Shown here: in pieces, positions 1 through 11,313 of the stretch
Layout: every line of letters begins with the position of its first letter
How positions within the stretch are numbered: position 1 is the stretch's first letter
Source of the DNA: Megamerina dolium
Taxonomy: Eukaryota; Arthropoda; Insecta; Diptera; Megamerinidae
Reading direction: 5' to 3'
Assembly (NCBI GenBank): GCA_963854835.1
Contig: OY978526.1
Coordinates: forward strand, 28,757,073-28,821,072
Length of the DNA: 64,000 nt
The notes under the pieces: model-generated
Seen by the model: only the letters and a program-made list of their open reading frames with translations
Databases searched by the model: none
Told to the model about the DNA's origin: nothing
Program-made: the position numbers and the translations under genes

Positions 1-1879
1 TTACTCATATTTTATGTCGAATAATTGTTTATATGTTATACTATAAAAAAAATAATTTCTTCTAATTAAAGTTATCATCACGCACATAAGGCATTTTATT
101 ATTTGTGTTTGTGTTTGTGTTTGTGTTTGTCATATAAACTTTAGAATATCAGAATATGGTTTTTCTCACTCTTTTGAAAATAAAACACGTGTAATAAAAA
201 GAACAAACATGTAGAAGCAAATAGAAATCATTACGAATGCACTCAACTCCATCAGAATAATATCACTTTCCATACAAGTGAAATTTATTATCTAAATATT
301 TATAATCAAAATACTTGGCTTCTCAAATTTGAATGAAAAATATGCATCAACATGCACAAAAAAAAAAACAAAACTGATTTATATATTATTATTGTTGTTG
401 TTGGCACCAATTTCTCTCCTCTAAAGTTGCTATACGAAAATAGTTATTAGTTATATATGCTGCTGCTGTCGGCAAAGGAATAACAATGAGGAGCGCCTTT
501 TTGTTGTTATTATGCAACAAAAGCTATAACAAAACAACAACAACAACAACAACAACAAACAACACCAACAAACACATAGCAACAACACAAAGTTATCGAA
601 CTAAAATCTCAGTGTGAATGTGTACCTTGCTTATATGATGAAGCTCATTCACGTTGGTAGCCTCAATAAACAAAAGCAAAACTACAACAATAAATAAATA
701 TACACAATATATGAGCTGCTATATTTGATGCATAAATGCATTTATAAAATGTGGCTGTATATACAAGTATGAGTGTATTTAAACACATTCGCTTTTCTAC
801 ACAACTCTATGATGGTTGCTATTTTAGTTTTCCCTCCAAATACAACCACTAACTCACTTTCTCCTTATCTCACGTCACCCTTTATGATTATGTACTGCCA
901 ACTGTGATATCAACTATGTACTATATATGCTTTTAGTGGTAGCATTGTGTACTACATCACTGTTTGTCTGAAAGCTTGCATTTTTGCATTTCCGATTGTA
1001 GAGCCAATTTGCACCAACGAAGGATGGAAACAAAAAAAAAAAAAAATGAGCTACATACTTGTATTTAATAACAAAAATAACAACAATAACAACAACAAAA
1101 CAACGTGTTGGAACGCCTTAAATGCTAACCGTATTGTTGATGACATACGTCCTACCTACCGATAAACCACCGGTAGCAATATGCATTTAGAAGGATTAAG
1201 GGAAGGGGTATTAAATAAGTTGTATTAGCAGCATTGGTCGCTTGGTTTGATTGTTTTATCAGTTTACCACCAACATTTACCAATCTCTCACAAAATAACC
1301 ATTAATACTAATACAAAATCAGGCATTTGCACTTTCTCTTTTGCCACCCACCCCCCTTATCTATCTCTTATTCCCACTATATCTTTCTCGCTTACTCGCT
1401 TTGGCCTTATTGGCGTTTTTGCGCTCATTTATGTCATAGAAACTGCTTTTGTCTTTCACTGTAGTATGTACACTTCGATCTATTTACTATGCAAGTGCAA
1501 GTGGCAGTAGTCACAGCAGTCTGTTGTTCTGATTGTGTTTCTGAGTGTATGTGTGTGTGTGTATGCATGACTGTTTATGCAGAATATTGTGTGCAACACT
1601 GCCGCCATTATCCAAATGACCCAGTTTATACCGCAGCCAAGTATATTTATCATCTTGGTTGGCTTGGCTGAGCTTAAACTGTCAGACACAAACTCAATTT
1701 GCACATATATGAGAGTGTGTGTGTGTGTGTATATTGGAGTATAACAACCCAACTGGAAAATAATAGTAATAATATGGGAATGGATAAGCAAAATTTGATA
1801 TGAAAGCGTACTTAAAACTTTAATTAGTTTTATCACTGCAATATCATTGAAAAACCATGTTTTACCTCCCAAAGTGATG
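1..1879. other. AT-rich non-coding DNA, probably 5' intron or flank
   Basis: I see no convincing coding sequence or transposon here. The stretch is AT-rich with simple tracts: a GTGTTT hexamer repeat near 102-130, a CAA tract near 534-558 and a short GT tract near 1543-1564. If the three downstream Ig/FN3 exons belong to a gene whose first exon lies to the left, this is intron; that is inference. Confidence 0.5.
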
Positions 1880-2240
1880 TATTCAGTTGGTCTTTTGATC
1901 TATAAGTCATAGGTTCCATCCCCAACTAAAGCTCAACTTTGATATTGAAAATATTTTCCTTTCGAATGGCCAGCCGGCAAGCAATTTGCAATTCCACCGG
2001 CAGTAACAATTTGCCATGGAAAAGCTTCTAAAAGAACTCTGTGACAATGCTCAGAAAAAGTGATTGCACATTAATATAAGTACGTTAATTTGTTTTTTCT
2101 TTTGTATGTGGCACTTATAGGCCTCGAAGGGCTTTGGCTGAGCTCCTCTTCCAGTACTGTCGTGCGTGCTAAATTTAAAACAGTTTTAGAAAGGACAATA
2201 ATGGCTAAAGGAACTTCCGGTCCTATGAGTGCCACATAAA
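1880..2240 (+). repeat. SINE copy S1, scrambled
   Basis: From 1880 to about 2068 the sequence follows the + strand of the SINE family best seen at 46014-46370. It has a decayed tRNA-like head with a B-box-like GGTTCCATCCCC, then the body with GGCAAGCAATTTGCAATTCC. From 2108 to about 2200 the family's 3' part appears in the opposite orientation (GTGGCACTTATAGGCC onward). The segment closes near 2236 with a + oriented GAGTGCCACAT end. The copy is therefore old and internally inverted, with GTGGCACTTATAG and CTATGAGTGCCAC as an inverted pair around 2108-2236. Confidence 0.75.
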
Positions 2241-3954
2241 AAACATAAAAATACAATCAGCAATGAACAGTATTGGAAGGAACATAAATATTTACATTAG
2301 TCGCTTCCAACTGACAGCACTATTATGACACAGATCCCTTTGGGTAGCCTCCCCATGACTTTTCTCTATCGAAAAAACGGGAATGGACAATATTTAAAAG
2401 ACATTTTTTTTCTTTTTCGATTGTATCAAAGCAAATCAAAAGCAAATACTTACCAAATGAATAAAATTTTGTTTAATAAACGCGATACTCACTTTCTCAA
2501 TGGGCATATTACAATATAAAGTATACGTAGTAATTATAGTATTGCATACTTTAAGGCGCTATATTTTATAGGTACCAACTTTTTATACTTGCATTGCATA
2601 TACCTACTGAATATGCATCAGATATGATTAAGGCGTAAGCATAAAGCAATTAAGCATTAAATTTAATTTATTTAAACACACACATACATACACATATACA
2701 ACAATTATTGATTGATCCATTTGTACATATGAGTAAGATAAGCGTTAAGCATTGAGTACAACCGAAAGCCGCTTATGTTGACGTGTGACAAATTGTTTCA
2801 GTATTTGATGCAATTGCTAATATTGTTGTTGTTGTTGTTGTTGTTGTTGTTATTGTTGTTGCTATCGTCTTAACTGTCAACTTAACTTGTCTTTTGTATG
2901 CGTATAGTATGGCTTTCTCTGATTTCTTCCACATTGACTTGCTCAATGCCTCATTGAATAATTTTGTTGTTGTTTTTTTTGTTGTTTCCTCTGTACTTAT
3001 TTCATTTATTCTTTTTACTGCCAATTCTTATGCATTATATACCATTCGACTTTTTTTCGCCATCACTTATTTTCCGGTTTCATCTTTTATTTATTTTATT
3101 TAACAACTTGATGTTGTTGTTGCTGTTGCTGTTATTGTTGTTAGCAAATTTGATCGCATTTTATCGTTTGTAATTTTGCTTTTATTTGTGCCATTTTTAA
3201 ATGTCGTTTTCATACTTGGCTTTTATTTGAATGTGTGAGTTCGCTGTCTCTCTCTCTCTTTCTACATGTATGTATACATATTTGGTGCATATTTGTGTGT
3301 GTCTGCATGTGAAAGCGATTTGTGGCTGACAATTAAGCGAAAGTAAGATAAATTGTTTTGTTAATATGAGGCTGCGACGTTGCCGTCGTCTTCAGCAAAT
3401 ATCTCCAAAGACATTTCAAGCCAACATCATACACATACTCGCATATGCCAATTTTATGCCATCACTGCCATTGTCATAGTCGACTATGTCGTTTATAACA
3501 ACATCATTTTGGCATTTAATGTGCTTTAATTTATTTGCGGCTTTTGGCGTAATTTCAACAAAAAGATAAACGTATGCTTCTCACATTTTTCTTTCTTTTT
3601 AAGTTGCCTACAACTCACTAGATTTTCATCTCGCAGCCTATCTTCCTTTTGTCCCTACACCAAATATTTTCTCTCTGTCATCATTGCAATGTATTTTAGT
3701 TATTTCCTGTTGTTATTGTTGTGTTATTTTAATAGAGTTGAAAGGCGGCCATATTTATTTTTATTCGACAAGGATTATCATTGCAAATAAGATGTGAATA
3801 GTGACTCTCAGAAAGAGAGATATAAATATCATGAATACAGAGAAAAGAAGTATACCCCATTAGATGGACTCAAGCTCGCTGCTGCTGCTGCTGTTGCTGT
3901 ACGGGAGGTTATTGGTGTAAATTAATACATAACATATATTATATACAAAAACCC

Positions 3955-3988
<34 letters not shown>

Positions 3989-5089
3989 ATATAATGAAGT
4001 AAAGTGAATAAAGTTACAATACAACAGCAGCTGTAGTAGAGGAGGAGACAAAGTGGAAAGGCAAAATATTCGAAGAACTCTTAATGTGTAGTCATTACAT
4101 TAGGCTATTAATATTTATTAGATTTAATGTGTGGGTCCTACTACTTATTATTATGGTTATTAAGAAAACAAAGCAAAATTTTCCTTAGCTTTGTCTCTCA
4201 TTTTCATTATACTCGTTCCATCAACAATACAATATTATGTATTGTGAAATTAATTGCATTTTTGAATATAATAAATTTTGCAAAAATTACAAGTTTCCTT
4301 TTGCGAACACATTAATTAACTAATTACCATTATCCTACATATACCTACATGGATTAATCTTTTCACCGATTTTTGTATGGTGAAAAGAGGAGAAGAGCTC
4401 TTTCCACTGCACACTGAGTGCTGTGTTCAATGTGAAATATAATAAAATAGCCTTACAGATTACCTAGAGCCGACTGATTTATATTCGGTATCCGTGAAGT
4501 CTGTGGGGCAGGTAAGACTTGGTGCAATAATTTGTTATAAATGAATATTTATATTTTCTATATAACAATATATTTCGAAATTAATTCATTCCACATTAAT
4601 TCAATACTTCTTCAAGCTTATACAACGAAATCTATCTATTTTATCGTTGAACAAATTTGCCCGAATACACAATATGATCAGCTAATAAGACTGCAAGTTC
4701 TAATAGAGTGATTAAATTATTGAAAGTAATATCTGTTTTATATTTTTCAATTAGTTTTATTTGTAAATTCATATAATCTTTCTTCATCTTTATGATATTC
4801 ATTCATTCAGCCTTCATTGCTATTGTAACATTCATTTCAGACCTCGTAACGATTAACTTCTAGGTCCTTCTAATATTCCTATCTTTGTCAGGCTGTTTTT
4901 GGAGATCTGCAGTTAATATCTGTAAATTTTCAATTTGCTGAATTCATAATAAGTCCCTTTCGTATATGAAATACTTTATATCTCATCGATTGGTTTTCCA
5001 CAATGAGAAACTCTCATAAATGGTGAAGATAAGGCATAAGTACATTGCAGGAGAAAAATCAATGAGGATCAGTCATACATGTCTTCACT
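2241..5089. other. AT-rich non-coding DNA with simple repeats
   Basis: There is no gene that I can support. Open frames here come from simple tracts: a TTG run at about 2823-2862, T-rich pyrimidine runs near 2960-3110, a GCT run near 3880-3898 and a CA run at 3956-3985. It is probably intron or intergenic DNA. Confidence 0.5.
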
Positions 5090-5400
5090 TTAGATGCGAT
5101 TCTTGGGCAATTATGAGATTATTTAAAAAAAGAAATTTTTTGGCCCCTTTAAGTTAATTTTTGTAGGGGAGCCCCTCTAAGGAGTAAAGATAGCCACTAA
5201 GTATGTTCACAAAAAATGTTCTGAAGTAAAAATTAATGGAGGTCACTCATACATTTTACCGCTGTAGAAGCACTCCAGAAGCAATACGACTGAGTTTTAT
5301 AAAAAATTTTGAAAATTTTTGTTCGAAAGCACCACTTATAGAGTAGAAATAAGACATAAGTATGTTTCGAAAAACTGTTCTAATATTAATGAGGATCATG
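5090..5400 (+). repeat. Old dispersed repeat, copy 1 (family also at 27590 and 31860)
   Basis: This stretch repeats a pattern of roughly 200 bp: CGATTCTTGGGCAATTATGA, a block GGGGAGCCCCTCTAAGGAGTA, AAGTATGTTCACAAAAAATG, then GGTCACTCATACATTTTAC. Diverged versions of these blocks occur in the same order at 27590-28150 (+) and on the minus strand of 31860-32570. No coding frame is conserved among the copies, so I call it a non-coding dispersed repeat of unknown class. Confidence 0.5.
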
Positions 5401-5492
5401 CGTTATTAAAATTTATATCATTTCAATAATTTATTCAGAATATTTATCTACAATTCTAATTAGAGCTACTTGTAGTCAAACATATCATATAT

Positions 5493-6474
5493 TTTTTTTT
5501 TTTTTTTTTTTTTTTTTAGCTTATTTTTTTTTATTGAATCTTTCTTATACAAGAAACTAACAATAAGTATTAAAATCTTACAAACTAAATAAAACTATGT
5601 GATATCCCCTACGTTCCATCACAATTTGGTGAGTCGCGAGATGTAGCAATTTTACAGCATATTCAGTGTGTCTTTTCTTTTTAATCGACGATGCCCCTTG
5701 CTCAGCAACAATTGCCTAGCAAGGGGATTCGGATGATTGTGTAATTTTTGTTTGTAGCTTCTGCAGGACATTGCAACTTCCTCAGAAATTGTGGATACAT
5801 TTAAATCTCGATGGATGTTAACGTTCCTCATATACCAAGGCGCATTTACAATAATTCGCAGACACTTGGATTGTATTCGCTGCAATTTTTCGATATTAGA
5901 GGGAGATGCGGTGCCCCAAAACTGAATACCATAAGTCCAGATTGGTTTCAGGATTGCTTTATATAATAGCACTTTGTATTCAAGATTCAACTTTGATCTT
6001 TTGTGTAACAGCCACCATAACTGATTCATTTTAAGCTTGATCTGAGTTTTCTTTGCCTCTATGTGATTTTTCCATGTCAGCCTTCTGTCGAGGTGAATAC
6101 CCAAGTACTTTGTTGAGGAACATTGTGGAACTGATTGGCCATTAATTTTAAGTGGGGGACATGTATCTAGCCTTAGCGTGAAGGTTACATGTACGCTCTT
6201 TGATTCATTGACTTTTATACGCCATTTTGCTAGCCAGATTTCGAGAGAATCGACATGAGTCTGCAGGAGTTTAGTAGCTTCTATGGGGTTAGAGCGAGAG
6301 CACAATATTGCCGTATCATCAGCAAAGGTCGATATGAATGTATAGTTATTGTTGGGCATATCTGAAGTGTATAAGAGATACCGTAAGGGACCCAAAACGC
6401 TTCCTTGAGGAACGCCAGCGTGAATATCCAATGGATTTGTTGTGTAATCCTTGTGATGTACGAGAAATTGTCTT
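5493..6474 (-). mobile_element. Jockey-type LINE, copy J1, 5'-truncated, with target duplication
   Basis: This is a 5'-truncated non-LTR retrotransposon on the minus strand. The 3' end is a poly(A) tract, read as about 26 T on the + strand from 5492, with an AATAAA signal just upstream of it. The body is nearly identical to 43193-44155; I count four substitutions and one small indel. The insertion is flanked by the direct repeat TATCATATAT at 5483-5492 and 6475-6484. That repeat, the poly(A) and the truncated 5' end are the signature of target-primed reverse transcription. The close match to copy J2 suggests recent activity of the family. Confidence 0.93.
5652..6474 (-). pseudogene. Reverse transcriptase fragment of LINE copy J1
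   Basis: This is the C-terminal part of a Jockey-clade reverse transcriptase, open without stops from the truncation point to the natural stop. Visible motifs are AGVPQGSVLGPL (motif B region), the active-site variant F-A-D-D in STFADDTAIL, and the thumb block STKYLGIHLDRRLTWKNHI with LKPIWTYGIQFWG. Motif A and everything upstream are missing, so it cannot be active. It differs from copy J2 by two residues: Arg for Leu just after GSVLGPL, and Lys for Ile in CRSYKQK. An internal Met near 6431 is not a real start. Confidence 0.92.
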
Positions 6475-6484
6475 TATCATATAT

Positions 6485-8179
6485 TGACATTGAAAAATCT
6501 TAGCAAAAACTAAAACGCTGATGATGATACTCATATTTATATTATAAAATTGTATGCAGAAAAAATAATAATTTTCTCTTTTTTTTTTTTGTTCACTTTC
6601 TCCAAATCATCATCATCATCAGCATCATTAATGCCTCTTGCTCGTTCTATATTTTTATATCCTACAACTATTTCCTGATTATATGTATGTATGTAAAAAT
6701 TTTTCATAATTTTGTTTTACATTTTTGATCGACCTTTACCTTCTCTGCTAGCACCTACACACACATTAACTTACATCCCAGCTACTTGCAAAACTAAAAA
6801 AAAATGAAGCACTTTGCTCCACCAATTTCTTCTCCTTTAAACTGTTCCACATTCCATTCAATATTAAATTGTGATTTAATTACATTTACGAGCTTCTTTT
6901 TACATGACTACAACATGTAAAACATGAATGCACCTTATAAACGCGCTCATTTTCACCATTTAGTTATAACATGCCTCATCCACGATATGGCATTTATATG
7001 AAAGAGGGGCAAACAAAAAAGAAAAAACAGAGAATTTAGCAAAGAATAATTGAGAAAAAAAAAATAACGCTATATATATACAGGTAATAATGTCCTTACA
7101 AAAATGATGATGATGCTGATGATGCTAATACTGATAACGATGGAGTTAGTGTACTGTTATTGCATCATACAACCACATGAATATGTAGCACTGGTAAGTG
7201 CTGTTACTGCTACAAAATAGACAAACTACGGTATGGTGGTATGAATTTTGCTTGTGATTATGATAGTAATAAATGAATATGGCTATCTGTGTGTGTGTGT
7301 GTGTGTGTGTGAGTGCTGGTATTCTTCACCAACACCAATTCAGAAGCGTTAACAAGCCAACCAACATTGTATGATATACTCGTACATAGAATATTTTACT
7401 TTGCATATTTTTTAGCGCCTATCATAGTCATCGCCTGCATTTACTTCATTTTCGTATATTCGTTTCGGTCGTAATTAAAACGAAATAGCCTGCATAATGT
7501 GAAAATAATTAGTAACATTTGCTGCTTCCGCTGCTGATTCTACAGCTACCTGTTAGCGCAGTGGTGGTTAGGTATATCGGCTGTTGTTACTGATATAAGC
7601 CACTCTTGGCATAGCTTCGCTTCTAGCAATATAGGTTGCTATATAGCAGTTTACGATATAATGACGTAGGTATGAACTAGTATGTATGCATAAGTATGAG
7701 GGCAACTGAACATTTGTGCTTCGACATTAAAAATAATTTTCGCTTAAATGGTTTACATCGTCGTCAACAACAAACAGGTAACACAATAATAACAGTAGCA
7801 GCGTCAGAGTATATGTGGATATTTGACTAATTAGTGGATATTTTTTTGTGCGCTCCTCTTTCGTTTTATTGAATTATATTAAAGGGTGTTTTCTTTGTAA
7901 TGTTGTTGGTTTCAAATTGTCCGAATGACCTAAATTTTGGCTGCATTTCAATACGAACCTTGCAAGGGTTATGAATCTGACAGTAATGGCTTTTTCTTAA
8001 AGCCAATAAGCTTAAAGCTGGAGAGCTTAAATCCGTAAAAACCAAAAACCCCTAATATCGTACAAATGAACTCTTCCCTTGAAACTACCGTTGAGTATTT
8101 CACCGATATGTCATCTAGACACCAATAAACTACGGAAGTTCAGCGCACTGCGTGCGTTGGTGCCTGCTGCACCTGCCCT
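6485..8179. other. AT-rich non-coding DNA
   Basis: I see no gene or clear transposon. A GT microsatellite lies at 7289-7311 and ATC-type runs lie near 6606-6625. The block from about 7880 to 8150 has slightly higher GC and may be the decayed upstream part of the LINE remnant that follows, but I could not confirm any family motif in it. Confidence 0.45.
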
Positions 8180-9215
8180 GCAGCGGCCGTGGATCCTACT
8201 TTGAACCTCATCCGAATTGAGATGCACATACTATGTACTGCATTGCAAACGGCACTCAGACTCAGAGAATCTGAATGTTGGAAGTGTACTCAACAAGGAC
8301 ACAGTAGGATCCTTAGAAATGTACCTATAGATATAGTCGTCATCAGGACGGAGTTTTGCCCTCGCAAGCTGGCTTTTGAGAGTGGCATCAAGGCTGTATT
8401 GCCAAGTGGAAATGAGTGGAAGAAAGGTGGGGTCCTGACTGGTAGGGATACACACATTTTCACTGAGTACTTAGAAATATCAACATCCGTAAAACTCCCT
8501 TCTTACTGCAGTGTGTTCCAGCCGAGGTATACGCAATTCTGCAAGCATGCGAATTGCTTTAGACGAGAAACATAACTGGAAAGGTCACAATTCTCTCCGA
8601 TAGCCAGGCAGTTATAAAGGCGCCAGCCGCGCCAACTATTAGCTCAAAGCTGGTCGGAGAATGTAAACTAATAATAACCTCAATAAATGCCAACCTCGAA
8701 GTATCAGTTATCTGGGTTCTAGGACACAAGGGAATCGCAGGCAACGAGAATGCTGATGAGATAGCTCATCTGCAGCCAATGAACGAACAACCAATGCCGA
8801 TGTAGGTGTTCCCCTAGCCGAAGCCAAGGGGATCATTCAAAAATACTACCTGAACAAAGCGCAGCGGAATTGGGCTAGCACCACGACCTGCGCAATTTCA
8901 AAAGCCACCTGCCCAGACTACAACGAGAAGAGAACAAGGAGCCTTCTGAGTAGACCTAGGGCCGTCATACACAAACTAATAGAAGTTTGCACAGGCTACT
9001 GGGCCATTGGTACATATGCGGAGAAAATGGGTATTCCGCACAACGACCATTGCAGAAGCTGTAATGGTATAACCGCTAACGAGACGGTAGAGCATTTCTT
9101 GTGCAAATTCCCGGCCTTATCCAGAAACCGATTAACTTCCTTAGGTAGCCCTATCTTTGATAACCTAAGACAGGTGTCAATCCTTCAATTCATAAAGAAC
9201 TTCGGCTGCTTGTAA
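8180..9215 (+). pseudogene. Decayed LINE pol C-terminus: RNase H and zinc-binding tail
   Basis: Fragments in several frames match the C-terminal third of a LINE polyprotein with an RNase H domain. In order I see: a post-RT linker with ALQTALRLRESECWK and QGHSRIL (about 8240-8310); an RNase H block with LPSYCSVFQ (about 8490-8525); ILSDSQAVIKA (about 8592-8624); VIWVLGHKGIAGNENADE (about 8706-8760, the family's G-H-x-G-x-x-G-N-E-x-A-D motif); and a zinc-binding tail GIPHNDHCRSCNG...ETVEHFLC (9030-9110). Frameshifts separate these blocks, so it is dead. The clade could be LOA, R1 or I-like; I cannot decide by eye. Confidence 0.82.
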
Positions 9216-9330
9216 CATATCCTTCAACAGTCAGTAGGTCTTAGCGAGATTTATGGCTCAAAACGGCATTTTGTTTGATACTTGAGCGACCAGGGTCGCA
9301 GCCATTCTACCTACCTACCTACCTATCTAA
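9216..9330 (+). mobile_element. 3' end of the preceding LINE with CTAC-repeat tail
   Basis: After the stop near 9213 the sequence runs through a short GC-richer 3' UTR (GAGCGACCAGGGTCGCAGCC) and ends in a CTAC tetranucleotide tail at about 9307-9326. Short tandem tails instead of poly(A) are known for some LINE clades. Taking the tail as the element's end is inference. Confidence 0.55.
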
Positions 9331-9364
9331 ACAGTAGTGCTAACGGTAGTGTTATATTACGAAT

Positions 9365-9550
9365 ACGCTGGTGGACGCTGATGAAAAGGCAGACTTAACC
9401 TCCGGTCGAAGGATCAAGTACTAAAGAATTTGCGAGTGCCTGGAATCTCTAACTGGCGCAAGCAAGTGAAGAAAAAGGTAGCTGGCGAAGAATTCTACAT
9501 TGGTCTATATCGATCTTCGGTTGTAATGGCAACATAAGTAAGTAAGTAAG
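9365..9550 (+). mobile_element. RTE-type LINE 3' end remnant
   Basis: Translating + gives a short block ISNWRKQVKKKVAGEEFY..., which resembles the last residues of RTE-type reverse transcriptases (GVxNWRxxAxDRxxWR). The same 3' end appears on the minus strand at about 52930-53070 downstream of a recognisable RTE-like RT. Both copies end in a TAAG tandem tail, here at about 9533-9549. The copy carries only the extreme 3' end, as expected for a strongly 5'-truncated insertion. Confidence 0.7.
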
Positions 9551-11270
9551 ACTGTTGAGTTGTTGAGCTTTCCTAAAGACACTACCTATTGATATTTTGG
9601 AGGATTAACCTCCTGATCGTTCAAAATCAAATTGCGGAATTTTTTTGATACCGTCTTATTGCCCAAATGATTTGGTTACACCAAAATGCATTTGACATCG
9701 TCGGTGTTTGAACGGCCACGCCTAAAATCAGCGAACCAGAGTTCGATGTTTGATTTCAATGGAGAAAAGTCCACCATCTAACCATCCGAACTCATTAATC
9801 ATGAACATATACTAAGCAATAATGAGATTGAAGGATTTTATATCCTCTTCATGTGTCAACTTCAACCTTGACCTGCACAATAAAATTTCAAATCAAACAA
9901 ATAATGAGCGAATGATAATCATAATCTGGATTTACTATTTGTTACAAGAGGAAGTGCTACATCACCACTCAATAGGCAGTGTTTCATAAATATCTACTTC
10001 CATTTATCTACAAGCAAATAAAATACTTTAAATGACAAATACATTAAAAGTACTTTACAGAAAAGTTTCCTAATTAAATGAACACTTATACCTGATTTTC
10101 AATGAAATAAATACAAATAGAATTTGAAGCTTAATTAATTTAATAAGTCTTACTTAGCTTGCTACTTACTCTAGTGTAGAGTTTGTTAGTAAATGTTTAT
10201 CTTTTATTTTCCTCTTTTCAATATAAATTTCACAGAGAAGAGCTATAACAACTATTTACATACCTGCATGCTGAAAAGTCTAAAGAAAAGCATTAAACTC
10301 AAATTAAAGTTTTACTCAAATCATAAACATACTCATCAACTCGTTCAATTTGTGTATATGACGAAATAATGTGTGTATGACGAAAATATCTCCATAATCC
10401 TTCAATATACTATTCAATCATCATCCAACCCAATCCAACCCCATCAACAAAAAATTACAACGACACAACTTCACCATTTTACAAGTTTTAATCATTCACA
10501 GTATCATACAGTACTTTACTAATGAAACAAAAAAAAGGAAAAAGAAAATTTTCTACTTACACACACATACACACATACACGAAACTTAATGAGTAAATAT
10601 CAATTTATTTAACTGTTTTACGCCATTCTAGCGACACACCATTCTCCTCTACCTCTAGCTCCACCATACCCTCCATTTGCCAGCCACCTTACTTATCTCT
10701 TTTGATTTTGAAATTGTGCATGTCACATTAACAAATGTTCACAATGAAATTACACAGGATAATACCATAAGGATATGCCATGAGAACGACACAATTTGTT
10801 AGCAAAAATGTTGAAACAAACTTTCATATACGTGGCGTAAGCAGCAGCAGCAGTAGCAACAACAACATCATCAAACACCCACACATAGACACACACACAC
10901 CAATATCAACACCAGCAGCAAATCAAACAACAACAACAACTTTTTAATTAATCATTTGTAGAGGAAATGACATAAACACAAACACACACACACCTACAAA
11001 TTCGTGCTTACAAATTCGTATTACATACAGTGATGGGGGTAAACCAAGAGGCGAGATTGCTGCCATCAACACTGTAATAAGTAAGCAACAATAACAACAA
11101 TAAAAGAGAGAGGGAGCGAGTCAAAGAGAGAAAGCGAAATTAACAAAAAAATACCAAGTAAGAGATACTAACGCACGGCATCAACGAAAATGGAGATAAA
11201 CATATTAGCACACACACACACACACATGCACAGGCACAGGCACCGTAACAACAGCTGAAACAAAAGTGTG

Positions 11271-11313
<43 letters not shown>

